From Nitrospira sp. (lineage in GTDB: Bacteria; Nitrospirota; Nitrospiria; Nitrospirales; Nitrospiraceae): a stretch of DNA of 52,299 nt. The position numbers and the translations under genes were made by a program. The number at the start of each line of letters is the position of its first letter. The first letter of the stretch is position 1. The notes below the pieces were generated by a model. The model ran no database searches. It worked only from the letters and a program-made list of their open reading frames with translations, and had not been told where the DNA came from. This document shows positions 18,789 through 26,870 of this stretch, in pieces. The DNA lies in the NCBI GenBank assembly GCA_005116945.1, contig SWDH01000027.1, forward strand, positions 1 through 52,299, written 5' to 3'.

Positions 18789-18901
18789 CCACGGACATCG
18801 GTTTATTGTCTTCGGCTGCAAACCGTCAAAATCCGTATTATCTGCTAAACTTATCTTGGGAGCGGCACTGAGACCTCGGCGCTATTAGAAGGGGTATTGC
18901 G

Positions 18902-19531
18902 ATGTGGTTTCGTCTTGGGTCCGGGCTCATGATGATGGGGATGCTCTGGGGATGTGCGACGCTGAATGATACACCGGCGCCACTGCCTGGGTCTGTCTCA
19001 GTATTTCAAGCCGATGAGATCGACACAGTCATCGTGCAAGCTGTACAGCGAGACCAAGACGCGTCGCTCAATACTTGTGCCCAACGCCAGTCTTGCGATC
19101 AGGTGTATTTTACACATGCGATGGTCGCGCTCTTCCAGAATGGAGAGGCGGCGGCAGCCTTATTTCAGCAGGCGATTGCCGTCGCACCGAAAGGTCCATT
19201 CGCGGACTCAAGCACGCGATGGCTTCGTTTTCTCACCAGCCGGACGGTCCACTCTGCTTCCGCCGATGAGTCCAATGGAGCGTTAGCCGTGATGAAAGGG
19301 CTCGTGCGTACGTGGCTGGAACACCAGTGGGTGACACATGAGTCTGCCCCCGAGCGGGCTGTAGAAACTGTCAAAAGTCCGAAGCAAGCAGTCCACATTC
19401 TTCAGCGACAGATTCGTGATCGCGATAAGCGGATCGCGGAATTGACGGATCAACTCAGTGCCCTCAAGCAGATCGATTTGGAAGTGCATAAGCCCAATAA
19501 GCTGAGTCTGCAGAGAACTCCATCCAAATAA
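18902..19531 (+). CDS. Lipoprotein with helical body and C-terminal coiled coil
   Basis: A 209-residue protein with a short lipoprotein signal ending MLWGC (Cys18). The middle (about 55-100) looks like tetratricopeptide-type helices (YFTHAMVALFQNGEAAAALF). The C-terminus has a coiled coil, QRQIRDRDKRIAELTDQLSA. Similar small lipoproteins are often seen beside signalling or envelope genes, but no function is established here. Its last 82 bases overlap the tail of the convergent HEAT-repeat gene. Confidence 0.72.
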   Translation: MWFRLGSGLMMMGMLWGCATLNDTPAPLPGSVSVFQADEIDTVIVQAVQRDQDASLNTCAQRQSCDQVYFTHAMVALFQNGEAAAALFQQAIAVAPKGPFADSSTRWLRFLTSRTVHSASADESNGALAVMKGLVRTWLEHQWVTHESAPERAVETVKSPKQAVHILQRQIRDRDKRIAELTDQLSALKQIDLEVHKPNKLSLQRTPSK

Positions 19532-20157
19532 CACTTCCCGCGAACACCTATCAACCGCCGCGAGCTTGGGAATACCGCTCTCTTTATGGATGGATTGGCT
19601 TTCGAAAGATCGGCGAGGAGTGTTCGTCCGCGGGCGCGCATCGCGGGGGTGCCATGCGCGGTCAGATTCTGCAGCTGCCGCAGGACTGCGGGGCGACGCT
19701 CGGGAGCCTGCGTCGTGAAATCGGCTAACCCTTGCATGGCGAAGGTCTTCACGATGCTGCTGGAGTCGCGCAGATAATCTACAAGGATGCGATACACAAC
19801 TTGGCGTTCGCCAGAATTCCACTGAAGGCGAGGCAGTATTTGCGCGATATGCCAACGTACTTCCTTCTGCTCGCAACGAGCGAGTTCACCGATGAGTGTG
19901 GTTCTGTAGGGACGCAGAAATTCCGGGTGAATCACTGAAATCTTTTCAACGGCGTCGGCAGCTCGAGCTCGCACGACTGGATCATCGACGGAAAGGCCGG
20001 CAAACAGTGCCCCAAACAGCTCTGGCCTCGCAAGCACCTCGGCAACAACCTCGTTGGACCGACCGATCGACCGGCGATCGCCACCTCTGAGTTTACGCAA
20101 GATTGAGGAGGTGGTCATTTCGGACGATTCCAGCATAGATTCGTTGGCCCACCCCAT
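19450..20157 (-). CDS. HEAT-repeat protein, downstream of nnrS
   Basis: A 235-residue alpha-solenoid protein with no signal peptide. About four HEAT-like helical pairs run from residue 40 to 180, for example DPVVRARAADAVEKIS, VRWHIAQILPRLQW and AMRARGRTLLADLSKANP. The ATG at 20157 shares its first base with the stop of nnrS (TGATG), implying coupling; a GTG one codon earlier is possible. The last 27 residues are antisense to the lipoprotein gene and look unlike the rest, so the natural end may originally have been near 19530. Confidence 0.7.
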   Translation of the reverse strand: MGWANESMLESSEMTTSSILRKLRGGDRRSIGRSNEVVAEVLARPELFGALFAGLSVDDPVVRARAADAVEKISVIHPEFLRPYRTTLIGELARCEQKEVRWHIAQILPRLQWNSGERQVVYRILVDYLRDSSSIVKTFAMQGLADFTTQAPERRPAVLRQLQNLTAHGTPAMRARGRTLLADLSKANPSIKRAVFPSSRRLIGVRGKCYLDGVLCRLSLLGLCTSKSICLRALS

Positions 20158-21341
20158 CACTCGTCGAGGCTTGTGCTAAGAAGGAGCGGTCCATAGAACA
20201 GGGCGAACAGCAGATAGGCCCCACTCCAGCTCCCTGCCGCCACACCCAACACAAGATTGGCCGGGAGCCCTGTCATCGGCCCGAATACTCTCAGCACAGC
20301 GCCGAGGTTGACCAGCATATAGATGAGGACCGTCAGAGGACCCGCGTGCCGGGGCCGCCCCGTATGGCCCAGGCTGGCACGAGTCATGACTGCCAGAGTC
20401 ATTGCGCCCACTGCGCCGGCGGTAAACGCATGCACCGCATCCTCTTGCGGCAGACCGATCCCAAGAATCGACCCCCCCAGGATGAACAGCGACAAGGCGA
20501 ACCAGCCATATCCACAATGCAGAATCAACACCAACGGCTCACGCCATGTGGCCCAACCATACCAGCGTGCCAGACGACCGAGATTGGCCGAGCCTGCCGC
20601 GACAAACATCCAACCTGTCGCGATGGACTCCGGCTGAACAATCCATGAGACAACAGCAAATGCAACAAGCGCGATCGACAGGCCATCATAACGGGAAAAG
20701 GGTGCAGGCCGTTCCGATCTGCCGGATTCAGCCAGAAATTCTTCGGTAAAATTGGGGGTCACGCGCCCGCCGATCAGCGTCAGCAACATCATGACCGTCG
20801 CGAGCGCCATGCGCTCGGCGCGATCCGTCTCCGTCCCACTCAGCGTGAGCACGTGAAACAGGATATTGGCGCCGGCGAGCAGACTCACCAGCACCCCCAT
20901 CGGGGCACGATCCCAGCTCTTCGTCACGGCGATTTCCCGCCAGACCAGCCCCGCCACCGCAACAAGAAACCCCACATCGACGATGGCGGAGACCAGGGGC
21001 GTGAACCACGGCATGGCGAGCAGCAGGCGTCCGGCCAGCCACAGGGTGGTGAGCAGCATCAGCTCAAGCCCTCGAATTGGTGGACGATCGGTCCAGTTGG
21101 GAATAGCCGTGAGCAGAAACCCTGTGATCACTGCGGGAAGAAAACCGAAGACCATCTCATGCACATGCCAATCCCGCGCCGGATAGAGAAAGGTCGAGTC
21201 GCCGACTCCGGCAAGGATCACAATCCAGACAGGGATCGCCATACCGGCAAACAGCGCGGCGCCGAGAAAAAACGGTCTGAACCCGTAGGAAAAGAACGCG
21301 GGCCCCTGATAGTTGGGAATCTCGGGTGCCTGGTCAGCCAT
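20157..21341 (-). CDS. nnrS: NnrS family haem-copper membrane protein
   Basis: A 394-residue inner-membrane protein with about 12 hydrophobic helices. Family hallmarks are the histidines in RDWHVHEMVFGF (about residues 57-68), GRVTPNFTEEFL (about 192) and HAFTAGAVGAMTLAVM followed by GHTGRP (about 310-330). NnrS proteins help cells tolerate nitric oxide and are often controlled with denitrification genes. In a nitrite-oxidising or nitrogen-cycling organism that role fits. It is followed directly by a coupled HEAT-repeat gene. No FNR/NnrR-type palindrome was recognised upstream. Confidence 0.93.
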   Translation of the reverse strand: MADQAPEIPNYQGPAFFSYGFRPFFLGAALFAGMAIPVWIVILAGVGDSTFLYPARDWHVHEMVFGFLPAVITGFLLTAIPNWTDRPPIRGLELMLLTTLWLAGRLLLAMPWFTPLVSAIVDVGFLVAVAGLVWREIAVTKSWDRAPMGVLVSLLAGANILFHVLTLSGTETDRAERMALATVMMLLTLIGGRVTPNFTEEFLAESGRSERPAPFSRYDGLSIALVAFAVVSWIVQPESIATGWMFVAAGSANLGRLARWYGWATWREPLVLILHCGYGWFALSLFILGGSILGIGLPQEDAVHAFTAGAVGAMTLAVMTRASLGHTGRPRHAGPLTVLIYMLVNLGAVLRVFGPMTGLPANLVLGVAAGSWSGAYLLFALFYGPLLLSTSLDE

Positions 21342-21761
21342 AGATGCGATCCGTACTACTCAACATGTGGGAATCCTAATGGCGGATGTGTCTTCCCTCA
21401 TGAAGAGAAGGCTCATCGGTTCGATGGACTCACCCGATGAAATTCGTGCCAAGCTACGTGCTGCTAGCAGCTCTGTCAACCGGCGGATGACTCATCACAG
21501 GTTGAAGCCACGCTATATTTAGTGGGAAACTGATGAGGGTGCCGTCGCGGGTCGGCCGAATATTAAAAGTAAGATGAAGTCCGTCACTTTTTTGTGATGT
21601 GCCGAGTTAGGCATATGATGAATCTCGAGGAGGAAGTTGCCGTTGTCACGAAACAGCCTCGCTTGAATATGTTGCTGAATTTTGTTGAAGTATTGTTCAC
21701 GATGCACAAAACTGTCAGTGAAAAGGATCGAGCGGTCAGCCTTACGTCGGTGTGAAACACG
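21342..21761. other. Intergenic region with a doubtful 46-residue frame
   Basis: A more AT-rich stretch upstream of the formyltransferase gene. A small plus-strand frame (ATG 21615 to TGA 21755, 46 residues, MMNLEEEVAVVTKQPRLNML...) ends seven bases before the formyltransferase start, but has no convincing ribosome-binding site and no recognised relatives. Nothing else is seen. Confidence 0.35.
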
Positions 21762-22841
21762 ATGAGCCCTGACCTCCGCACGAAAGCGGTCACGACAACC
21801 TCGAGGCTGCGGCTTCTGGTGCTTTCGGAAGTCGACGACTGGGATTTTGGCCGGCAGGTGAAAGCCAGCGGGCATGAGATTGTTGCCTGGGCCCGCCCTT
21901 TCTGGAAGCGAAATCCAAAGGGGTATGGTCTTGGTTATACGATCAGGACGTTCGTCAGAGCGATGTTGTGCCGATCCAAACCGATACGGACGATCACCCC
22001 TCGATTCGATACCTGGCGTTGGCTCAATAAGGAAAAGATCCAGCGCATCACGTCCCCCAACGTGAACTCCCCCACGTTTGTTGACTATGTGAAGAGCTTG
22101 AACATCGATCTGATCGTGGTCTTTTTCTTCCCTCAGATTTTGAAGCCGGCCCTGCTCCAAACCCCCCGTTTGGGAGTCTTAAACTGTCACCCTTCGTTGC
22201 TCCCTCGTTATGGAGGGCCGCATCCAGCGTTTTGGATGCTCAAGAACGGGGAATCGATGGCAGGAGTGACCGTTCATGTCATGACGGAAAAAATCGATGC
22301 GGGGGATATAGTCGTCCAACAAGAACTGATTGTCGGAGAGAATGAGAATGCCGGGCAACTCACACAGCGCCAACACCATGCCGCCGCAGGGCTCTTGACG
22401 GAAGCCGTCAATGCCGTGGCACAGGGAACCGTCAACCCCAAGCCACAAAATATCGCGGAACGCACCTACTTTGGGAAAAAGAAAGCTGCCGACACCGTGC
22501 TTGATTGGAGTGGATCTGCCAAACACATTGCCAATCTCTGGCGCGCGATGCAACCGTACGAACCGCTCGTTGCCTGTCTCAATGGGACCACCATCAAGAT
22601 TTACGATGCCCAACCTCAAGAGGGGGCTCCGTCAGGGAGAGTTCCAGGAGAAATCATGGCCAAGCGACCGGGGACACTATTGGTACAGACCGGCAATGGG
22701 TATCTCGAGATACGGTCCTATGAGATCGTCCCGTTTCACGGGTGGCTCAATCGTATCCTCCAAGGGTTCATGCTGCCTGTCGGCAGCCGTTTCGATCCGG
22801 TTCCGTCGGCCATGGGGCTCACCTCGAAAGCCGCGTCATGA
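21762..22841 (+). CDS. Formyltransferase-family protein (Fmt-like)
   Basis: A 359-residue cytosolic enzyme that should transfer a formyl group from 10-formyltetrahydrofolate. The catalytic Asn-His-Asp set is visible: N and H in LNCHPSLLPRYGG, and D in MTEKIDAGDIVV. The C-terminal part (about 240-340) resembles the Fmt C-terminal beta barrel. The N-terminus is longer and unlike housekeeping Fmt, which has a MRIVFAGT-type start, so this is probably a paralogue acting on another substrate such as an amino sugar, not the initiator-tRNA enzyme. The nearby genes give no pathway. Confidence 0.82.
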   Translation: MSPDLRTKAVTTTSRLRLLVLSEVDDWDFGRQVKASGHEIVAWARPFWKRNPKGYGLGYTIRTFVRAMLCRSKPIRTITPRFDTWRWLNKEKIQRITSPNVNSPTFVDYVKSLNIDLIVVFFFPQILKPALLQTPRLGVLNCHPSLLPRYGGPHPAFWMLKNGESMAGVTVHVMTEKIDAGDIVVQQELIVGENENAGQLTQRQHHAAAGLLTEAVNAVAQGTVNPKPQNIAERTYFGKKKAADTVLDWSGSAKHIANLWRAMQPYEPLVACLNGTTIKIYDAQPQEGAPSGRVPGEIMAKRPGTLLVQTGNGYLEIRSYEIVPFHGWLNRILQGFMLPVGSRFDPVPSAMGLTSKAAS

Positions 22842-22911
22842 ACAGAGGATGCCGACTAGACAGAATGACCCGCCGATCGTCGTGTATGCATAATCCCGAA
22901 CAGGCATCGAA

Positions 22912-23200
22912 CAGGATGCTGAAAAAGTCTCCCAGCTTCGTTCTCGCATCGCTCAGAGGCTCAACGTTGAGTGGTGCCCCTCGGATATTCGAACCGCTGA
23001 AGGGGCTTATCCGTTCGCCAAGATTCATTGCAAGGGCGAACGGCTACACGAAGTGCGGTCCGTACCTCCTCGCCTTTTCGCTCGCTGCGGCCTTGCTGGA
23101 CAGCCTTTTTGAGCATCCTGCGGCTTTGTTGTATCGGTGCCAACATGAAAGATTCTAATAGTATGTCCTGTGTAAACAGAGTTTTTCCGCAGCCTGTTAG
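22912..23200 (+). repeat. Family B hairpin element with right module (B2, long form)
   Basis: The left end CAGGATGCTGAAAAAGTC and the right end GAGTTTTTCCGCAGCCTG (then TTAG) are inverted repeats matching at 15 of 18 bases. The internal hairpin arm GAGCATCCTGCG lies at 23111-23122. The expanded interior is shared with B1. The right module overlaps the start of the next gene. Confidence 0.85.
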
Positions 23201-23546
23201 AGTTGTGATCGTGCTGCTCTTAGCCATCACCGTGAATGCCACCTCAGCGCTCTCGGTGTTGCGTGCTGAAGAGACGCCACGCGTTCCGATGCAATTGACC
23301 CAGCTGAACCAGACGCCACGGAAAAACCCATTCTTCGAGGGTGGAATGGTACGTCCTTCGCCGAAGGAGCGAGAGGCGGTCTATCAAATGCTGGCGCTCA
23401 AGCCGCGCCCCAAGACGCTGAAAGACGCGGATATGAAATTACTGCAGGGTCTGCGCGACAAGGCATCATGGTTTGTGCTCGATCAACGCATGGTGCATGA
23501 GATATGGGCGGAGGTATATGGCAAGGAATGGAGTGATGCACGATAG
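23145..23546 (+). CDS. Small exported protein of unknown function
   Basis: A 133-residue protein. From the ATG at 23145 (or 23163) it has a signal-peptide-like N-terminus: Arg at 'NRVFPQPVRV' followed by hydrophobic VIVLLLAITVNATSALS. The mature part is basic and helical (MVRPSPKEREAVYQMLAL..., LKDADMKLLQGLRDKASWF). No family is recognised. The first 18 or so residues are encoded inside the right module of repeat B2, and the stop TAG is directly followed by repeat C3, so repeats frame this gene on both sides. No good ribosome-binding site is seen. Confidence 0.6.
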   Translation: MKDSNSMSCVNRVFPQPVRVVIVLLLAITVNATSALSVLRAEETPRVPMQLTQLNQTPRKNPFFEGGMVRPSPKEREAVYQMLALKPRPKTLKDADMKLLQGLRDKASWFVLDQRMVHEIWAEVYGKEWSDAR

Positions 23547-23672
23547 CAGGATGCTGAAAATGACCCCCAGCGTCGTTCTCAGTCGCGTGCCTCCCTGCGA
23601 CGTACCGCAAGGGTACGCCTCAGTCGTCCCGCTCCCTGCGGCCTTGCTGGGATGTCATTTTGAGCATCCTGC
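23547..23672 (+). repeat. Family C hairpin element (C3)
   Basis: It begins CAGGATGCTGAAAATGACC directly after the TAG of the exported-protein gene and ends GTCATTTTGAGCATCCTGC. The central stem is CGTACC/GGGTACG around 23608-23624. Confidence 0.9.
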
Positions 23673-23769
23673 GCAATCGGCTAGGCAAGGAGAAGGTTGA
23701 GGTTTCGGCTAAGGCCGAGGCTAAAGCCGTTCGGCGCAGTGCTTTGTCTGCCCCTGCGCTACCACAGGG

Positions 23770-25365
23770 CTAGCCGAAGAGTTTTCCCTGTGGCTGCACA
23801 TCGGACCTGATCTCCGGCCAACACTTAACAAACGATGCTGCGGAAATGCGTGCCAGTTCACTCGGCTCAATCTTGTTCAAACCGCCACCATAAACACGGC
23901 CTTCGCCACGGAGTTCGTGGCCAGTGACTTGACCGAGCAAAGCATGGACGGCTTCGGCACGGTCAGGATGTCGGCGAAGCATCGCCGCGAGGCTGTTCTG
24001 TGGATAGAGCATCAGGTAAAGATTGGTTCCAATCGCCTTCGAGCGGTTCCAGATGAAGCGGAACGGCTGTTTGTCAGCAGAGCCGCGGCCCATGTATGTG
24101 CAGAGGAACGGGGTGGGCTCTCGCTGTTCCTGCTTGTACCACGGGCTGCGCTTGCCGATCAGATAACCATCCATGATGCCAAGTGACTGGGCGGACATCA
24201 GGTATTTCCAAAGCGCCGGGTGCTTGGCCTCGACCATCGGCTCGGGTAGGTTGCAATCGATAACGCACAATTGGCGGTCAAGGAGGGGATATCCATCACC
24301 GTCAGCGTCAATGCTCGTGGTCTTGAGATGACGTGGGCTGGGAAGGATTGGGCGGAGGTACTTGCTAGGAAGTCCGAGGCTCTTCGCGTCGGCGCGGTCG
24401 AGCACGAAAAACTTGTTACAGCCGGTGGCGATACCTCGCTGGACGCGAAAGAAATCGCCAAGCATCGGGCCGTTACTGCCGCTGAGTGTGTGTCGGTCGT
24501 TCTTGGCGTGACTCGGGTACACGGTCCATTTGCGAGATTCGCGCAATCGTTCACGTGGGATGAGGTCGCGGGCGTGCGGCTCGGCCAGCGTGCCTCCATA
24601 GGAGAATTCGACCGTATGAGCAGCGGAGGGTGGCGTCTTGCGGAACACCAGAACGACTGACGACACAAGGGCGTCACCGAACTGAACATCGTCGGGGTCA
24701 AAGCGGTGAGCACGGATCAGCGTGACACGATCCGTGAGGAAGCCCTTGAGGGCCATGCCGTAGTTGACGTCCATGAATTCCGAAGGGATGAGCCACGCGG
24801 CGATCCCACCGTCTTCCATCCAGGCCGTGGCGAGCAAAAGAAAGTAGACGTACAGACCGGCGAGGCCGCTGACTTCAACCCCGGTCATCTTGAACGTGAG
24901 GCCTTGGAGGCGTTCCTTGTCCTCTCGGTTCATGTGATGGTGTCGGACATAGGGCGGGTTTGCCAAAATGACGTTGGGTGCGGGTGGGCATGAGTCGGTC
25001 GCAACGAGTCGCGTGAAATCGCCGTGTACAACCTCAAGCCTGGCATTGGTCCACAGACTGCGGGCAGCATCGGCAAATGCGGGATCGAGCTCGACCCCGA
25101 CGGCGCTGCTGATTCGCTTGGAGCCGAAGACAGAGAGCGTCGCCGAAAAGAAACTGCCTGAGCCGATCGAAGGGTCGGCAAAGCGAATACTGCCTTTGGT
25201 CCGGCCGAGGACTGATTGAACGTAGTGAGCGATCTCGACAGCGAGTGCGTTAGGCGTTGCGAACTGGCCAAGGCGATTTCGCTCTGCTGCCGATTTGCGC
25301 GTATCGATCTCTGCCTGAATGGCTTGTCGCCGCGATTCAATCAAGTGGTCCTCGCCAGCGATCAT
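23770..25365 (-). CDS. DNA adenine methyltransferase of a type II restriction-modification system
   Basis: A 531-residue N6-adenine methyltransferase. Near the N-terminus, GQFATP is followed by ADPSIGSGSF (S-adenosylmethionine-binding motif I, about 65-74) and then NPPY (catalytic motif IV, about 138-141). This is the Eco57I-like layout with the target-recognition region in the C-terminal half (about 270-500). The ATG at 25365 is five bases past the stop of the nuclease gene, so both are on one transcript, nuclease first. It should protect the chromosome by methylating the same site that the neighbouring nuclease cuts. Confidence 0.9.
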   Translation of the reverse strand: MIAGEDHLIESRRQAIQAEIDTRKSAAERNRLGQFATPNALAVEIAHYVQSVLGRTKGSIRFADPSIGSGSFFSATLSVFGSKRISSAVGVELDPAFADAARSLWTNARLEVVHGDFTRLVATDSCPPAPNVILANPPYVRHHHMNREDKERLQGLTFKMTGVEVSGLAGLYVYFLLLATAWMEDGGIAAWLIPSEFMDVNYGMALKGFLTDRVTLIRAHRFDPDDVQFGDALVSSVVLVFRKTPPSAAHTVEFSYGGTLAEPHARDLIPRERLRESRKWTVYPSHAKNDRHTLSGSNGPMLGDFFRVQRGIATGCNKFFVLDRADAKSLGLPSKYLRPILPSPRHLKTTSIDADGDGYPLLDRQLCVIDCNLPEPMVEAKHPALWKYLMSAQSLGIMDGYLIGKRSPWYKQEQREPTPFLCTYMGRGSADKQPFRFIWNRSKAIGTNLYLMLYPQNSLAAMLRRHPDRAEAVHALLGQVTGHELRGEGRVYGGGLNKIEPSELARISAASFVKCWPEIRSDVQPQGKLFG

Positions 25366-25370
25366 GCGAT

Positions 25371-26330
25371 TCACAACCCTAGCTTCGCAAGGTCGTCGAT
25401 GCGATGCTCCCAGACCCAATCGATGCCTTCGGCAGCTTCGTAGCCCAAGTAGTCACTACCAAAGTAGCCACAGAGAAACAGCACGAACGGCACAGTTTCG
25501 CCATAGGCAGCTTGAAGTTGGTGAATCTTGGTGGCTTCTTCTTTGCGCCGCTTGTTGGTATTGGTGAAGTCACCTGCCGACTTGGCTTCGATCAAGATCG
25601 GCAGCCGATCCTTGCGCCGCCTCTTGGGCTGAGTCACCACGTCAACCGGGATATTGACTTTAAGAGCCTTGCCAACCGTGAGATTCATGCGGAATGTGTA
25701 CGTCGCGGCTTCCATTTCGGTGAGCGGTATCCCGCTGGGATGGCCTTGCTTCCGGTAGCCTCGGGCGTCGAGCCAATCGCCTACGAGTTTGAGTTGCCGC
25801 TGTTCCTGAGCGTTGCGGACGATTGGGTTTGCCACGGCACTGCATAAGCGGTCAGCGACGATCGTTGATGCTCGGTCGCGTTCGTGATCGGTCGGGTCTT
25901 TCGCGGCATCCAGCCATGGGAAGATGTCACGATCCAGCAGCCTTGAGATGATGCGACAGAGTTTGGTCAACTCCGCATTCAAGTCGTCCGCATTCATCTT
26001 GGTTGGGAGCTTGCCATCTTCCATCCGACCGACGAGATTCTTGCTCGCATCGGCCAAGCCGATCAAGCGGTCCACGGCCAACGGCGGAGCCGTACACATG
26101 CGGAGCGTTGACAGCGCACTCGGATTGCCCTTAAGGATGGCGGCGTCGATGCTGCGCAGGTCACGGGTGGCGAGCAACGCAGCTTTGACATGCCCGGTAG
26201 TCTTCACGCGTGTTGAACGAAACGCCTCGGGTGCGAAACGCATGAACCACTGGTTGAACTGGTCAACGGAAGCCGCGATGTCGGTCTTCCAGAGGTGCGG
26301 CTTGTCCGCATTGATCCGTCTAGCCATCAT
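25371..26330 (-). CDS. Type II restriction endonuclease, XamI-like
   Basis: A 319-residue protein starting MMARRINADKPHLWKTDIAA. I recognise the overall sequence as the XamI restriction-enzyme family, whose founding member cuts GTCGAC. A PD-(D/E)XK nuclease core is visible near residues 225-255: IPVDVV, then a basic loop, then ILIEAKSAGDF, giving D...E-A-K. The middle (100-190) is helical. The ribosome-binding site is weak and the second ATG (26327) is equally possible. The methyltransferase follows five bases downstream. The site specificity is inferred from family resemblance only. Confidence 0.82.
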   Translation of the reverse strand: MMARRINADKPHLWKTDIAASVDQFNQWFMRFAPEAFRSTRVKTTGHVKAALLATRDLRSIDAAILKGNPSALSTLRMCTAPPLAVDRLIGLADASKNLVGRMEDGKLPTKMNADDLNAELTKLCRIISRLLDRDIFPWLDAAKDPTDHERDRASTIVADRLCSAVANPIVRNAQEQRQLKLVGDWLDARGYRKQGHPSGIPLTEMEAATYTFRMNLTVGKALKVNIPVDVVTQPKRRRKDRLPILIEAKSAGDFTNTNKRRKEEATKIHQLQAAYGETVPFVLFLCGYFGSDYLGYEAAEGIDWVWEHRIDDLAKLGL

Positions 26331-26870
26331 GAGTCCATTTGTACATCGGTATTGGGTCTCCGGCTGTCGCGGTTACTGTCCTGGGGGGTCTAATTACGGA
26401 GTATGCCGACCAGCATAGTAGGCCAAGAGAGACTCCAATTGGTGCGGGATTGTCGCGCGCCTCATTCCACTTGTCAACTTGGACCAGCGCGCATGGTCTG
26501 TGTGCTATACGGATCGGCATAGCGCCATGATAGCTGCGAGGAGGTAAAATCATTGATCAGCGCATCCTCAGGGGCTAGGGATTGCCTTCCAGGCAGATTT
26601 AGAGCATGCGTTGAGATTATAGGCTTGGGCGTAGACTGCCAGACTTGGCATTAGCAGGGCGGTTACGTCTCCGGCACAGCACAAAGGGCAGCTACGAATA
26701 CTCCAAGGCTATACTTCAGTCATCTGGTTGATGGACACCGGAGGGTTCGATTTGGGGGGCTGGATTTTCGAGACCTTGCTGACTGGAATTCCTGCCTATT
26801 TTTTCGGTAGCAGACCTCCTCGTCTACTCTTCGTTCTTGGGCCCTTACCAATTAACCTTTGCTATAAAGG
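26331..26870. other. Intergenic, no gene recognised
   Basis: Upstream region of the restriction gene and downstream region of the pentapeptide-repeat gene. A minus-strand frame ends 11 bases inside the nuclease gene but has no C-protein or helix-turn-helix features. A weak hairpin ACCTTTGCTATAAAGGT lies at about 26855-26871, at the pentapeptide gene's stop. No promoter or controller-protein box was recognised. Confidence 0.4.

Noticed and set aside
21519-22160. Minus-strand frame of 213 residues
   Set aside because: Most of it is antisense to the formyltransferase gene, with arginine- and histidine-rich shadow composition. Only the last third lies outside that gene, and no start signal or family is seen.
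26320-26553. Possible small controller gene upstream of the restriction enzyme
   Set aside because: No helix-turn-helix, no clear start signal, no C-box; composition is not protein-like.
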